Positions 18,279 to 26,868 of a stretch of 64,000 nt of DNA are shown here, piece by piece; position 1 is the first letter of the stretch; every line of letters begins with the position of its first letter. The DNA is from Prolixibacteraceae bacterium. GTDB lineage: Bacteria; Bacteroidota; Bacteroidia; Bacteroidales; Prolixibacteraceae. Under the pieces are notes generated by a model that ran no database searches, was not told the origin of the DNA, and was given only the letters and a program-made list of their open reading frames with translations. The stretch spans positions 1,736,001-1,800,000 of the forward strand of contig CP081303.1 of NCBI GenBank assembly GCA_019720755.1. The letters run 5' to 3'. A program made the translations under genes and the position numbers.

Positions 18279-18309
18279 AAAAAATAGCGGTGAAAACTCG
18301 TCACACAAA
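18279..18309 (-). promoter_or_regulatory. Candidate ndk promoter
   Basis: Minus strand: TTTG (18306-18309), 19 bp, then TATTTTTT (18279-18286). Spacing matches the Bacteroidota TTTG-N19-TAnnTTTG form, with one mismatch in the -7 box. Confidence 0.5.
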
Positions 18310-18320
18310 GGGAACTTTTT

Positions 18321-18328
18321 TATATTTG
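18321..18328 (+). promoter_or_regulatory. -7 box ahead of the nrnA-like gene
   Basis: TATATTTG is an exact TAnnTTTG match, 28 bp before the ATG. A second exact match (TAGTTTTG, 18338-18345) lies closer to the gene. Neither has a clear -33 box. Confidence 0.4.
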
Positions 18329-18355
18329 TTGGTATAATAGTTTTGAAATAATAAT

Positions 18356-19396
18356 ATGCAGAGATTTGAACCCAAGCTTCTGGAACAGGCGAAAAAGCTT
18401 TTATCTAGTTTTAATAAAATTGTTATAGTGCCTCATACCAATCCTGATGGTGATGCGATGGGAGCTTCTATAGGCCTACATTATGTGTTGACTGCTTTGG
18501 GGAAGAGTGTTACTATTGTATCTCCAACTGATTTTCCTGAATATTTAAAATGGACTGACGTAAGTAAGGAGGTCGTTATCTTTGAATGGGAGAATGCCAA
18601 AGCCAAGAGAGTAATGCGCCATGCGGAGATGATTGTGTATCTAGACTTTAATGATATTAAAAGAACGGGATCGATGGAGAATGAGCTTGTTGCTCTAAAC
18701 AAACCGTCGATCATGATTGATCATCACCCTTACCCAAAAGATATTGCGATTTACTCATTTAGTGACACGACCTCTAGTTCTACATGTGAGTTGGTAGTGG
18801 ATTTTGTTTATGAGTGTGGCTGGAAGGAGAGTTTGTGTCGAACAGGTGCATCTTCTCTTTTTATGGGGATTCTTACGGATACTGGTGGTTTTGCTCACAA
18901 CTCTTCCAATCCTAACCTATACCGTGTGGTAGGATTGTTGATGGAGAAGAAGGTGGATAAAGATTATATCTATTCCAAGGTGTTTCATCAGTTTAGCGCA
19001 AATCGACTTCGCTTAATGGGATATGCTATTTCCGAAAAGATGACTGTTCTAGAGGATTTAAGTGTTTCATATATCACGTTGACAAAAGAGGAATTGGAGA
19101 AATATCAATTTCAGTCGGGAGATACGGAGGGTGTAGTGAATGAACCACTACAGATAAAAGGAATGGTCTGTTCTGTCTTATTCATGGAAAAAGATGGATT
19201 TATAAAGATCTCGTTCCGCTCTAAAGGAGACTTCCCCGTAAATGAAATATCAGAGAAGTACTTTCATGGTGGTGGTCACTTAAATGCAGCTGGAGGAAGA
19301 AGTAATGGTACTCTATTGGAAGCTACTCAAAAGTTTGAGAAGGTCATTCAAGAGTATCGCGAATTATTGATTAATGAAATGCAAAAGCTAAAATAG
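18356..19396 (+). CDS. DHH-family phosphoesterase, NrnA-like
   Basis: A 346-residue cytoplasmic phosphoesterase of the bifunctional oligoribonuclease/pAp-phosphatase type, which finishes RNA decay by degrading nano-RNA and clears 3'-phosphoadenosine 5'-phosphate. Metal-binding motifs of the DHH domain are present: PHTNPDGDAMG, YLDFND, IDHHPYP (the DHH motif) and MGILTDTGGF. The C-terminal DHHA1 domain has the RNA-binding motif YFHGGGHLNAAGG. The stop codon is followed directly by the ATG of the next gene, so the two are translationally coupled. Confidence 0.9.
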   Translation: MQRFEPKLLEQAKKLLSSFNKIVIVPHTNPDGDAMGASIGLHYVLTALGKSVTIVSPTDFPEYLKWTDVSKEVVIFEWENAKAKRVMRHAEMIVYLDFNDIKRTGSMENELVALNKPSIMIDHHPYPKDIAIYSFSDTTSSSTCELVVDFVYECGWKESLCRTGASSLFMGILTDTGGFAHNSSNPNLYRVVGLLMEKKVDKDYIYSKVFHQFSANRLRLMGYAISEKMTVLEDLSVSYITLTKEELEKYQFQSGDTEGVVNEPLQIKGMVCSVLFMEKDGFIKISFRSKGDFPVNEISEKYFHGGGHLNAAGGRSNGTLLEATQKFEKVIQEYRELLINEMQKLK

Positions 19397-19996
19397 ATGA
19401 ATAGAACAAAAACAGTAAATAAGTTTCTTAGTATTATCATGTTTTCCCTACTGGTGTCATGTTTTTCCTGTAAGAAAACTACGAACCAAGAGTTACGTGA
19501 TCAAGAGTTGTCATTGAGAACTGGATATATCGAGAAGTATCATCGAAATGAGATCCCAGTTTATCGTGGAGTGTATGTTATTCCAGACAAGAATCAACCA
19601 AAGGATCAGGTAAAAGATGCTATTGTGGATAAAGATGTGGTTCGAGTTTACTATGAAGGATATCTTTTGGAACAGACCAAAGATGGTGTGAATATCAAAA
19701 AAGAACGTTTTGATGGGAACTTTGATTATAAAACAGGAAAAGAAAAGTATGATCCTTATACCGTTACTGTAGTGGATCAAGAGCTTCATCAGAGTGCACG
19801 TACTACAGAGATCTCTGGTTGGCATGTTGCTCTTACTCATATGCATATTGGAGAGAGAGCAGAAGTGATTATTCCATCCTCCCAAGCTTATAGTATCAAA
19901 GGTAACGGATCTATTGGACCATACCAAACATTGGTGTTCTTTATGGAGGTAAAAGAGAAGGCTAGTAGTAGCTCGGAAGAACCAATTGTTGAATAG
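19397..19996 (+). CDS. FKBP-type peptidyl-prolyl isomerase lipoprotein (GldI-like)
   Basis: A 199-residue lipoprotein: signal helix then S-C-F-S-C-K, with the lipobox cysteine near residue 22 or 25. The FKBP domain (residues about 75-190) carries VVRVYYEGYLLE, GWHVALTHMHIGERAEVIIPSSQAY and PYQTLVFFMEV. It probably helps fold periplasmic or outer-membrane proteins. GldI of Flavobacterium, a lipoprotein needed for gliding and type IX secretion, has this same build. Here the T9SS-type cargo elsewhere in the window fits that idea, but I cannot tell GldI from other FKBP lipoproteins. It starts on the base after the stop of the DHH gene. Confidence 0.75.
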   Translation: MNRTKTVNKFLSIIMFSLLVSCFSCKKTTNQELRDQELSLRTGYIEKYHRNEIPVYRGVYVIPDKNQPKDQVKDAIVDKDVVRVYYEGYLLEQTKDGVNIKKERFDGNFDYKTGKEKYDPYTVTVVDQELHQSARTTEISGWHVALTHMHIGERAEVIIPSSQAYSIKGNGSIGPYQTLVFFMEVKEKASSSSEEPIVE

Positions 19997-20027
19997 TGAC
20001 CTTTTTAATGCAAAATATATAGAAAGT

Positions 20028-20067
20028 GAAAAAGAGAAGCATTTGTAGGGTGTTTCTCTTTTTTTTT
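20028..20067 (+). terminator. Terminator after the FKBP lipoprotein gene
   Basis: GAAAAAGAGAA pairs with TTTCTCTTTTTTT, giving an A-run/T-run hairpin about 30 bp after the stop. Confidence 0.7.
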
Positions 20068-20088
20068 ACAAAAAAACTAATTTAAGTA

Positions 20089-21042
20089 ATGAATGACGGA
20101 TTAAAAAAATTAATACCAGGACTTATTCCTCTTTTGGTATTTATTATTGCAGATGCTATTTGGGGGCCACAGATTGGAGTGATTGTTGCTCTTGTTATTG
20201 GTGTTTTAGAGCTTTTGATCGTCTATATTCGTGATCGTATCATTGATCGCTTTATACTTCTTGATACCGCGATACTTGTCCTTTTCTCCTCTTTGTCTCT
20301 GATCACTCATGATGAGATATTTTTTAAGCTAAAGCCTGCTTTTATGGAGTCGTTTTTAGTGGTTGTGATTGGGATTTCTGTTTTCACATCAAAGAACCTT
20401 ATTCTGATGATGTCTCGTCGTTTTATGCCTACGGAGATTGGTGGCGATCAGGAAGCGATGATGAAAAAGATGATGATTCCTCTCTTTTGGATGATGTTAG
20501 TCCATGTGTTTATGATTGTGTATGCAGCATATTTTATGTCGAATGAATGGTGGGGATTTATAAGTGGTGTCCTGTTTTATGTGATTGTTCTATCTTACAT
20601 GGCTTTCTTTATGCTTCGTAATCGATGGAGGGTCAAAAAGATGCAGCGTACTGTTCCATTTTTTGATGCAAACAATGGGATGAAGTCTTCTTCAGGAAAA
20701 TTTACTCCTAGTTATATTCAGATTCGTCTCTTTTTAACGAACCAGTCTAAAGAGTCTGTGTATCTAAAGAATGAGGGGGATATTGCAAGTTTTACTGGTA
20801 ATGTCTCTTCCAAAGAGGGAATAGAAGCCCAAATTGGACATTGGATTGGTGGGGAATTAGGACTATCATCTATGCAAGTCCAATTGGCAAATGAGTATAA
20901 CCTGAGAGCAAAACAAGATAAGATTATTCTTGTCGTTTGGGCTATATGTGAAGATGACTTCTCTTTAGGGAGTGAATGGAAAGCTTATGCAGTACAAGAA
21001 CTCTCTTCAAATATGATGTTTGACCTTAAGTCGTTCACATAG
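20089..21042 (+). CDS. YciB/IspZ-like membrane protein with extra C-terminal domain
   Basis: A 317-residue protein. Residues 1-190 hold about six membrane helices and resemble the inner-membrane septation/envelope protein YciB (IspZ, septation protein A): KKLIPGLIPLLVFIIADAIWG, DRFILLDTAILVLFSSLSLI and FIGHDEIFFKLKP-like DEIFFKLKPAFME. Residues 190-317 form a soluble tail (TPSYIQIRLFLTNQ...IVVWAICEDD) that ordinary YciB proteins (about 180 residues) lack. The tail has a GGELGLSS segment that recalls a Nudix-like edge but lacks a full Nudix box. It is transcribed alone between two terminators. The function of the fusion is unknown. Confidence 0.65.
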   Translation: MNDGLKKLIPGLIPLLVFIIADAIWGPQIGVIVALVIGVLELLIVYIRDRIIDRFILLDTAILVLFSSLSLITHDEIFFKLKPAFMESFLVVVIGISVFTSKNLILMMSRRFMPTEIGGDQEAMMKKMMIPLFWMMLVHVFMIVYAAYFMSNEWWGFISGVLFYVIVLSYMAFFMLRNRWRVKKMQRTVPFFDANNGMKSSSGKFTPSYIQIRLFLTNQSKESVYLKNEGDIASFTGNVSSKEGIEAQIGHWIGGELGLSSMQVQLANEYNLRAKQDKIILVVWAICEDDFSLGSEWKAYAVQELSSNMMFDLKSFT

Positions 21043-21064
21043 TTTCAATTTCGATTCAATATAT

Positions 21065-21108
21065 AAAAGAGACAGACAAATCTATCGGGTTGGTTTGTCT
21101 CTTTTTTT
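21065..21108 (+). terminator. Terminator after the YciB-like gene
   Basis: AAAAGAGACAGACAAA pairs with TTTGTCTCTTTTTTT across a 13-base loop, about 25 bp after the stop. Confidence 0.85.
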
Positions 21109-22196
21109 ATTTTGAGAGTCTTTGGAATCAAATAAGTAAAAGATTGTTTATCTATTGCCTTCTGGAATAACTCGATTCTCCCTTTCTAGTTATATGCCTA
21201 TCATTCTATTACTTAGGAAGATCTTGCGATGAATTACTCTTTTAACACCTAACTCTTTTTGTGTACTCCATATGGTTTCCTTATTTATGATTAGGTCCTA
21301 TTATATCCTATAGTAACGGGGCTCTTAATCCCATTTACAATCTTCTAACCAAAGTATTTACAACGTTTTTCTACCTTAGATTGTATACGTGTAGATGATA
21401 CTTCCGATACCCTTTGGTTACTCCTAGAGTAACCAAAGGGTATCGGAAGTGTAACTAAAGGGTATCGGAAGTACCTATCATGTTAGTATAAGGGGAGAGT
21501 GTATCTATTTCAAAATTTTGTTTAGGGCTTATCTTATCGATTATAAATAATAGTTCTTTTTATTCAAGATTATATCCTTTTTTGCTTCTGTTTGAAGCAG
21601 ACATTCTTTGAGGATGGGAACTAAAGTCGATAGAAAACATCGTATAGTGAAATTAGAGACTCGTATTTAAGATATTTTCTGTTCGGTATTTCATTTTTTT
21701 TAAATTGAATGGGAGGGTAACTCTTTTGTTGCTATCGTTCTCTTCAAAGATGTAAATTTCTTTTTGTCTATTCTGAACGACCTCTTTTCCCTATTAGCAG
21801 GGGTTTTCTTGTCTGTGTATCCTTTTTATCATGGTTCATTTCTTTTATTTTCCATTTCTCCCTCTATAATTACAAAAAATAGAACCTTATAATCGCTTCT
21901 TTTATGTAGTGTAAGTTGTTGCCATTTAGGTATCTATGGTTAAAAATGAACTCTTTTAAAGTCCCAATGAGTGGGCTATTTGTTTGGGTTTATATCATAG
22001 GCTTGATTAAGCTTCTCTATTTCAGATAAAAATAGGAGTAGAGAAGAGTGAAACTATTTTTACCATGTTTTCATTTGAATTTTATGAAGGGACTGGGGGA
22101 ATTATAACATCCCAGAGATTCTATAGTACACTCCTTCAAGAGTTGTTTATGTTGTGCTCTATGGATAGGTGATAAAAAGGGGTAGGAGAGACCTGA
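21109..22196. other. Long non-coding region, about 1.1 kb
   Basis: No credible gene on either strand. The only strong structure is the palindromic repeat at 21400-21473, listed separately. The rest is AT-rich with short T-runs and no recognisable RNA fold. Confidence 0.5.
21400..21473. repeat. 24-bp perfect palindrome plus a third repeat arm
   Basis: Arm 21400-21423 and arm 21427-21450 are perfect reverse complements of 24 bases around CTA. A third copy (21452-21473) repeats the second arm with one change (GTAACT for GTAACC). The repeated unit is roughly GTAACCAAAGGGTATCGGAAG. No gene adjoins it. Confidence 0.9.
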
Positions 22197-22700
22197 TTAC
22201 AAATGTGAATAAATATACACGCAGTTAAGATGGATGATTTTGGTTACATCTGTAGTGTTCTCGTAACACAATAAGGTTGTTTACAAGTGTAATTGAGCTA
22301 TCTCAAGGTAGAGAAAAAAATATGGAGATATATATTACATTTGTATGTGAAGTTAAATGTTAGTGATATAATATATTAATAATCAGTGTTTTTGTTGTGG
22401 TTATATGATAAGATACTTTAGTTGTGTGTGATTGGTTGATTACATTTGTGAATGATTTGTGAGTATAATTGGTTTGTGTAGTTGTAATCACGTTATAATC
22501 AGTGAAATATATAATTTATATGAAATTTTAGTTTAGATATATAAGAGTGAGATTAGAATTTCCATCAATATCCTGATTATTAGGAGTAGTAATGAGGGGA
22601 TCAATAGCTTTGGTGTTCTCATTTGTAATTATTACATTTGTATACAGCCATAGAAGTATGTGTATGGAAATACAATATTTGATGTTAATTACAAATGTGA
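22197..22700. promoter_or_regulatory. Seven TTACAnnTGTAA-type dyads upstream of the XRE regulator
   Basis: Sites: 22197-22208, 22244-22255, 22281-22292, 22335-22346, 22440-22451, 22632-22643 and 22689-22700. All keep TTACA-nn-TGT; the site at 22281 is a perfect TTACAAGTGTAA palindrome. The last site ends 7 bp before the start codon of the XRE gene. The likely role is binding by that regulator; this is an inference. Confidence 0.65.
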
Positions 22701-22707
22701 TCAGATT

Positions 22708-23073
22708 ATGAGAGATCGAGTTCAGACATTATTAGACAGATATAACCTATCTGTTTCAGAATTTGCAGAAAAGATAGGAGTACAGAAGTCAAGTATCTCG
22801 CATTTAATAAGTGGGCGCAATATGCCAAGCTTTGCTTTTTGTGAAAAACTAGCACAAACATTCCCTGAGGTGAATATGAGGTGGTTTATTAGTGGCCAAG
22901 GAGCTTTTTTAGAGGATGATTCTTCGGATAGCGCAGATAAAAGTAATCTGGATCTATTTAGCTCCTTAGAGGAGGTTGTAACAGAGACAGATGTCGATTC
23001 AAAGAGACAGCGCGTAGAGCGAATTATAGTTTTTTATGACGATAATACCTTTAAAGAGTATAATCCTAGATAA
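22708..23073 (+). CDS. XRE-family helix-turn-helix regulator
   Basis: A 121-residue DNA-binding protein from ATG 22708 (MRDRVQTLLDRY). An in-frame upstream start at 22660 would run through two of the dyads and is not favoured. The HTH_3 domain spans residues 1-60: FAEKIGVQKSSISHLISGRNMPS holds the recognition helix, and CEKLAQTFPEVNMRWFISGQG is the usual C-terminal flank seen in Bacteroidota stand-alone regulators. The tail (residues 65-121) is acidic and Ser-rich, and ends RIIVFYDDNTFKEYNPR. It is followed 102 bp later by pyrK on the same strand. The dyads upstream point to autoregulation. Confidence 0.85.
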   Translation: MRDRVQTLLDRYNLSVSEFAEKIGVQKSSISHLISGRNMPSFAFCEKLAQTFPEVNMRWFISGQGAFLEDDSSDSADKSNLDLFSSLEEVVTETDVDSKRQRVERIIVFYDDNTFKEYNPR

Positions 23074-23175
23074 ATTTGAGTATATTCGCATTTCGAAAAG
23101 AAACGTTCTAAAAACATCGTTATTTGACGATATTAAATAGGACGGGATATATACATATATTTCAAAAGTTTTCGA

Positions 23176-23949
23176 ATGAATAAGACCGTTCAACGCCTTG
23201 TTGTAATAAACAAAGAGATTATTAATGAAGACAATTTTATTCTGTCTTTAAAGTCTCCTGTCCCTCTCGCTAATGTCTTAGCGGGTCAATTTCTCTCTAT
23301 TAATGTGGAAAAATCAAAAGATGTCTTTCTGAGACGTCCTTTTTCTATTCATGATGTACATCTTGAAAGCAACTCTTTAGATGTTTTGATTAAGACTGTA
23401 GGTCCTGGATCTTCTGCTTTAAAAGAGGTTGAGGTTGGCGATGAGCTGGATACTATCTACCCTTTAGGAAATAGCTTTACGATGCCTAAAAAGGATGAGA
23501 AAGTACTTCTTGTAGGTGGAGGAGTAGGGATCGCTCCAATGCTATATTTAGCTAAAGAGCTTAAGCCTTATACATCTAACGTAAATATTCTTTTAGGGTC
23601 AAGAAAAGGTTCTGATCAAATTTTATTAGATCGTTACGAAAAAGTTGGTACGGTTTTTACTACTACCGAAGATGGAACTGTTGGAGAAAAAGGGTACGTT
23701 ACTGATCACTCTTTCATGAAAGAACATCTTGGTGAAATAGATCATATCTATTGTTGTGGTCCAGAGCCGATGATGAAGAGCATTGCTAAATTAACTGCAT
23801 CTGAAGGTGTTGACTGCGAAGTGTCGCTAGAGAACATGATGGGATGTGGCTTCGGCGTGTGTTTGTGCTGTGTGACTGATACTCAAGCTGGACATAAATG
23901 TGTTTGTTCTGATGGTCCAATCTTTAATACTAGTGATTTAAAATGGTAG
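23176..23949 (+). CDS. pyrK: Dihydroorotate dehydrogenase electron transfer subunit
   Basis: A 257-residue FAD and [2Fe-2S] protein that passes electrons from the class 1B dihydroorotate dehydrogenase to NAD+ in pyrimidine synthesis. The FAD-binding motif RRPFSIHDV (residues about 53-61), the NAD-domain motif [19 protein letters not shown] and [11 protein letters not shown] are present. The iron-sulfur ligands are Cys224, Cys229, Cys232 and Cys242 or Cys244 in the segment [10 protein letters not shown]...GHKCVC. It overlaps pyrD by 7 bp, so the two subunits are made together. Confidence 0.95.
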   Translation: MNKTVQRLVVINKEIINEDNFILSLKSPVPLANVLAGQFLSINVEKSKDVFLRRPFSIHDVHLESNSLDVLIKTVGPGSSALKEVEVGDELDTIYPLGNSFTMPKKDEKVLLVGGGVGIAPMLYLAKELKPYTSNVNILLGSRKGSDQILLDRYEKVGTVFTTTEDGTVGEKGYVTDHSFMKEHLGEIDHIYCCGPEPMMKSIAKLTASEGVDCEVSLENMMGCGFGVCLCCVTDTQAGHKCVCSDGPIFNTSDLKW

Positions 23950-24857
23950 ATTTAAAAGTAGATTTGGGCAATGGCCTAATATTAGATAATCCAGTTTTGA
24001 CAGCATCAGGTACCTTTGGATATGGTACAGAGTTTGATGATTTTATTGATCTGAATAGACTCGGTGGTTTCGTAGTGAAGGGTACTACTCTTAATCATAG
24101 AGAAGGTAATCCATATCCCCGAATGGCAGAAACTCCTTCAGGAATGTTGAATGCAGTAGGTCTTCAGAACAAAGGAATAAAATATTTTGTTGATAATATA
24201 TATCCAACTCTTACAAAGTATGAGTCTAAAGTAATTGTTAATGTATCTGGTTCTACTATCGAAGACTATGTTGCATGTACAGAACACTTAGAAGGGTTAG
24301 AGGGAATTGATGCGATTGAGTTGAATATCTCTTGTCCTAATGTAAAAGAGGGGGGAATGGCTTTTGGTACTAGTTGTGCTTCTGCAGAAGAGGTTGTGAG
24401 TGCTGTAAGAAAGGTTTATTCTAAACACTTGATGGTTAAATTGTCGCCAAATGTAACTGATATCACAGAGATTGCGCGAAGTGCAGAGGCTGCTGGAGCT
24501 GACTCTGTATCTTTGATCAATACATTATTAGGTATGGCTATTGATGCAAAGAGTAGAAAACCTTTACTTTCGACTGTTACGGGAGGTTTGTCAGGACCTG
24601 CCGTGAAACCTGTTGCACTTAGAATGGTATGGCAAGTGGCGAATAGTGTCCAGATTCCTGTTGTAGGTCTTGGTGGTATTATGAACGCAGAGGATGCTGT
24701 TGAGTTTATGTTGGCAGGAGCATCTGCAGTACAGCTTGGGACTGCTAATTTCATTGATCCTCAGGTGACTGTGAAAGTAGTCGACGGGATTCAAAGTTAT
24801 ATGGAAGAACAAAATATTGCTTCTTCAAAAGAATTGATTGGAGCATTAAAATTATAA
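23943..24857 (+). CDS. pyrD: Dihydroorotate dehydrogenase, class 1B catalytic subunit
   Basis: A 304-residue FMN-dependent TIM-barrel enzyme that oxidises dihydroorotate to orotate. Class 1B is shown by the catalytic cysteine in [11 protein letters not shown] (Cys131), the pairing with pyrK, and the segments [26 protein letters not shown] and [20 protein letters not shown]. The FMN-phosphate-binding end is [31 protein letters not shown]. It overlaps pyrK by 7 bp. An imperfect inverted repeat lies 13-45 bp after the stop. Confidence 0.95.
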   Translation: MVDLKVDLGNGLILDNPVLTASGTFGYGTEFDDFIDLNRLGGFVVKGTTLNHREGNPYPRMAETPSGMLNAVGLQNKGIKYFVDNIYPTLTKYESKVIVNVSGSTIEDYVACTEHLEGLEGIDAIELNISCPNVKEGGMAFGTSCASAEEVVSAVRKVYSKHLMVKLSPNVTDITEIARSAEAAGADSVSLINTLLGMAIDAKSRKPLLSTVTGGLSGPAVKPVALRMVWQVANSVQIPVVGLGGIMNAEDAVEFMLAGASAVQLGTANFIDPQVTVKVVDGIQSYMEEQNIASSKELIGALKL

Positions 24858-24869
24858 TAAAATTATGGA

Positions 24870-24902
24870 TTAAGGGAATAAATGTTATATTTGTTCCCTT
24901 AA
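24870..24902 (+). promoter_or_regulatory. Inverted repeat containing a -7 box
   Basis: TTAAGGGAA (24870-24878) and TTCCCTTAA (24894-24902) form a 9-bp stem after pyrD. The loop contains TATATTTG (24886-24893), an exact Bacteroidota -7 box, 32 bp before the next start codon. It may combine weak termination of pyrD with a promoter for the serine hydrolase. Confidence 0.4.
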
Positions 24903-24925
24903 TTAAAAAAATGTAGCGCCTAATT

Positions 24926-26191
24926 ATGAACAACAAACGATCTAAAAATAGTGTATTGATATGCACAATTTTTTCTCTACTCTTTATGTGTCCATACTTC
25001 TTCTTTTCGTGGACAGAAGGGCAAGAGTTAGGTCGTCAGGGTGCAACTATTACTCCTCCATCTAGTTATGTAACCAAACCAATTGCGATTGATGCAAAGG
25101 TCGAATCAAAGATTAATGACATGGTTACTCGTTTTATGAAGAGAGAGGAGATGAATGGAATTTCTCTTGCTTTTGCAAAGGATGGTAAGGTCGTTTATTC
25201 CAAAAGTTTTGGTGTTAGAGATACTATTTCCAAAGATTCTGTCCATAATACAACCATGTTTCGTATTGCAAGTGTATCCAAGTTGATTACAGCTGCAGGT
25301 ATTGGAAGGTTGTGTGATCAGAATAAGATAAAGCTAGAAGACAAGATTTTTGGTATAGATGGTATTATAAATGATACTATTTATATGCCATACAAAGACA
25401 AGCGTTTGACTGATGTTACAGTTCGTGAACTTTTAGAACATTCTGGTGGATGGACCCAAAGATATGGCGATCCCATGTTTAATACCATGGCTGTAGCAAA
25501 TAAGATGGAGGCTTCTCTTCCTTGTGATGAGCAAACCATGTTAAAGTTTGTGACTTCTCGTAGGCTGCATTTTACACCCGGAACTAGATGTTGTTATTCT
25601 AATTTAGGTTATTTCTTATTGGGGCAAGTGATTGAGAAAGTGAGTGGAATGCCATACGAAGAGTATATTAATAGATATGTTTTGTATCCTTCGGGAATCG
25701 TCGATATGAAACTAGGAAAGAGCTTTTCCGATTCTCTGACTATAAATGAGACTCAATATTATGAACCAGAAGGTTCTTTTGAGATTTCAGCATATGATGG
25801 AAGTAACCAGTTGGTTTATAAATCGAATGGTGGAAACAATATCTCTCTTTTGAGTTCTGCAGGTGGATGGATTAGTAATCCGACAGATCTTTTGTTGTTG
25901 TCGATGTCTTTAGATGGCAATGAAACTTATCCAGATATTGTTTCTAATAAGTTTATTCGTGAGATGATCTCTCCCCGAAAAGGTTTTGATCCATTAGGTT
26001 GGAGAGGAATTGATGCAAACAAAAATCCATTCCGTACTGGAAGTATGCCTGGATCTCAAGCGCTTTTGAAGCAGCAGAAAAATGGAGTATCTTTTGCTAT
26101 TGTTACCAATACCAGTAGTTGGAAAGGTCCTCGTTTTTCGAGTAATTTAAGTTCGTTGATGTCTGCTATTGAACGAAAGCTTAAATTATAG
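24926..26191 (+). CDS. Serine hydrolase, beta-lactamase class C-like
   Basis: A 421-residue exported protein of the beta-lactamase/transpeptidase-like fold. A signal or anchor helix spans residues about 9-28. Catalytic marks: S-V-S-K (Ser116, Lys119), Y-S-N (Tyr224) in RCCYSNLGYFLLGQVIEKVSG, and a third-motif candidate R-T-G-S near residue 372. VRELLEHSGGWTQ and AGGWISNPTDLLLLSMSL are typical of the broad DUF/class C esterase and D-peptidase group. Likely a periplasmic esterase or peptidase. Lactamase activity is not implied. The two N-terminal-side cysteines in RCC beside the Tyr are unusual. Confidence 0.85.
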   Translation: MNNKRSKNSVLICTIFSLLFMCPYFFFSWTEGQELGRQGATITPPSSYVTKPIAIDAKVESKINDMVTRFMKREEMNGISLAFAKDGKVVYSKSFGVRDTISKDSVHNTTMFRIASVSKLITAAGIGRLCDQNKIKLEDKIFGIDGIINDTIYMPYKDKRLTDVTVRELLEHSGGWTQRYGDPMFNTMAVANKMEASLPCDEQTMLKFVTSRRLHFTPGTRCCYSNLGYFLLGQVIEKVSGMPYEEYINRYVLYPSGIVDMKLGKSFSDSLTINETQYYEPEGSFEISAYDGSNQLVYKSNGGNNISLLSSAGGWISNPTDLLLLSMSLDGNETYPDIVSNKFIREMISPRKGFDPLGWRGIDANKNPFRTGSMPGSQALLKQQKNGVSFAIVTNTSSWKGPRFSSNLSSLMSAIERKLKL

Positions 26192-26868
26192 ATCTATTTC
26201 TTCCTTCTTTTTGTTTTCATCTACTACTCTTATTTTTTACTGAATCTTTTTCCTTTATGAGTATCTATGAAGATTCATAATGCTACTCCTGTCTTTTTCA
26301 GAATTAAAACCGATGATTAAAACTTTGTTGTAAATAAAGTCTTTTTTCACTCTATGTCTTCAAACAGTATCATTCATCTTTATACTACTCTTCAAATATC
26401 AGGACTATTCATCTTTGTTTCTTTATCTGTTTATATAGAAATATGGGGGAGAGTAGGGGAGTATTGCCATTATTCAAGATATTCAAAAAGATCTTTTTAT
26501 ATAATTATCTCTATTGAAAGTTCATTTTTATGTTATTGAAAAATTGCAATATAAGCGCTTTAAAATCTTGTGTTGAATTATAGCATTCCTTGGGTAGAGT
26601 TCGTCTGTTATATCGAATTTATGAAATATGGATGTAAACAGTGTCTTCTTTTTTATTCATGAATACTTATCCAAAAGCCCTTAGTGTGAATATTTATTCA
26701 ATGTGAATATTTGTATACCACACCGTGGTATTATAACTTTAAGTTATAGATCAAGGTGCGTGTTGTATTATCTCGCAATGTGACATATTGACATGGATGT
26801 ATCATAAATAGGATTAAAGTATTTGGAGTAATCGCTTGTTTTGTATTATATTTAAAAGAAAAAAGTAG
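26192..26868. other. Intergenic region, 677 bp
   Basis: AT-rich gap between the serine hydrolase and the symporter. A 61-codon frame at 26354-26539 has no recognisable features. No clear promoter or structured element was found. Confidence 0.45.

Noticed and set aside
23074-23175. Possible pyrK promoter in the gap after the XRE gene
   Set aside because: A TTTG is present, but no -7 box stands at 19-21 bp from it.
26354-26539. 61-codon plus-strand frame
   Set aside because: Lies in an AT-rich gap and shows no motif or conservation sign.
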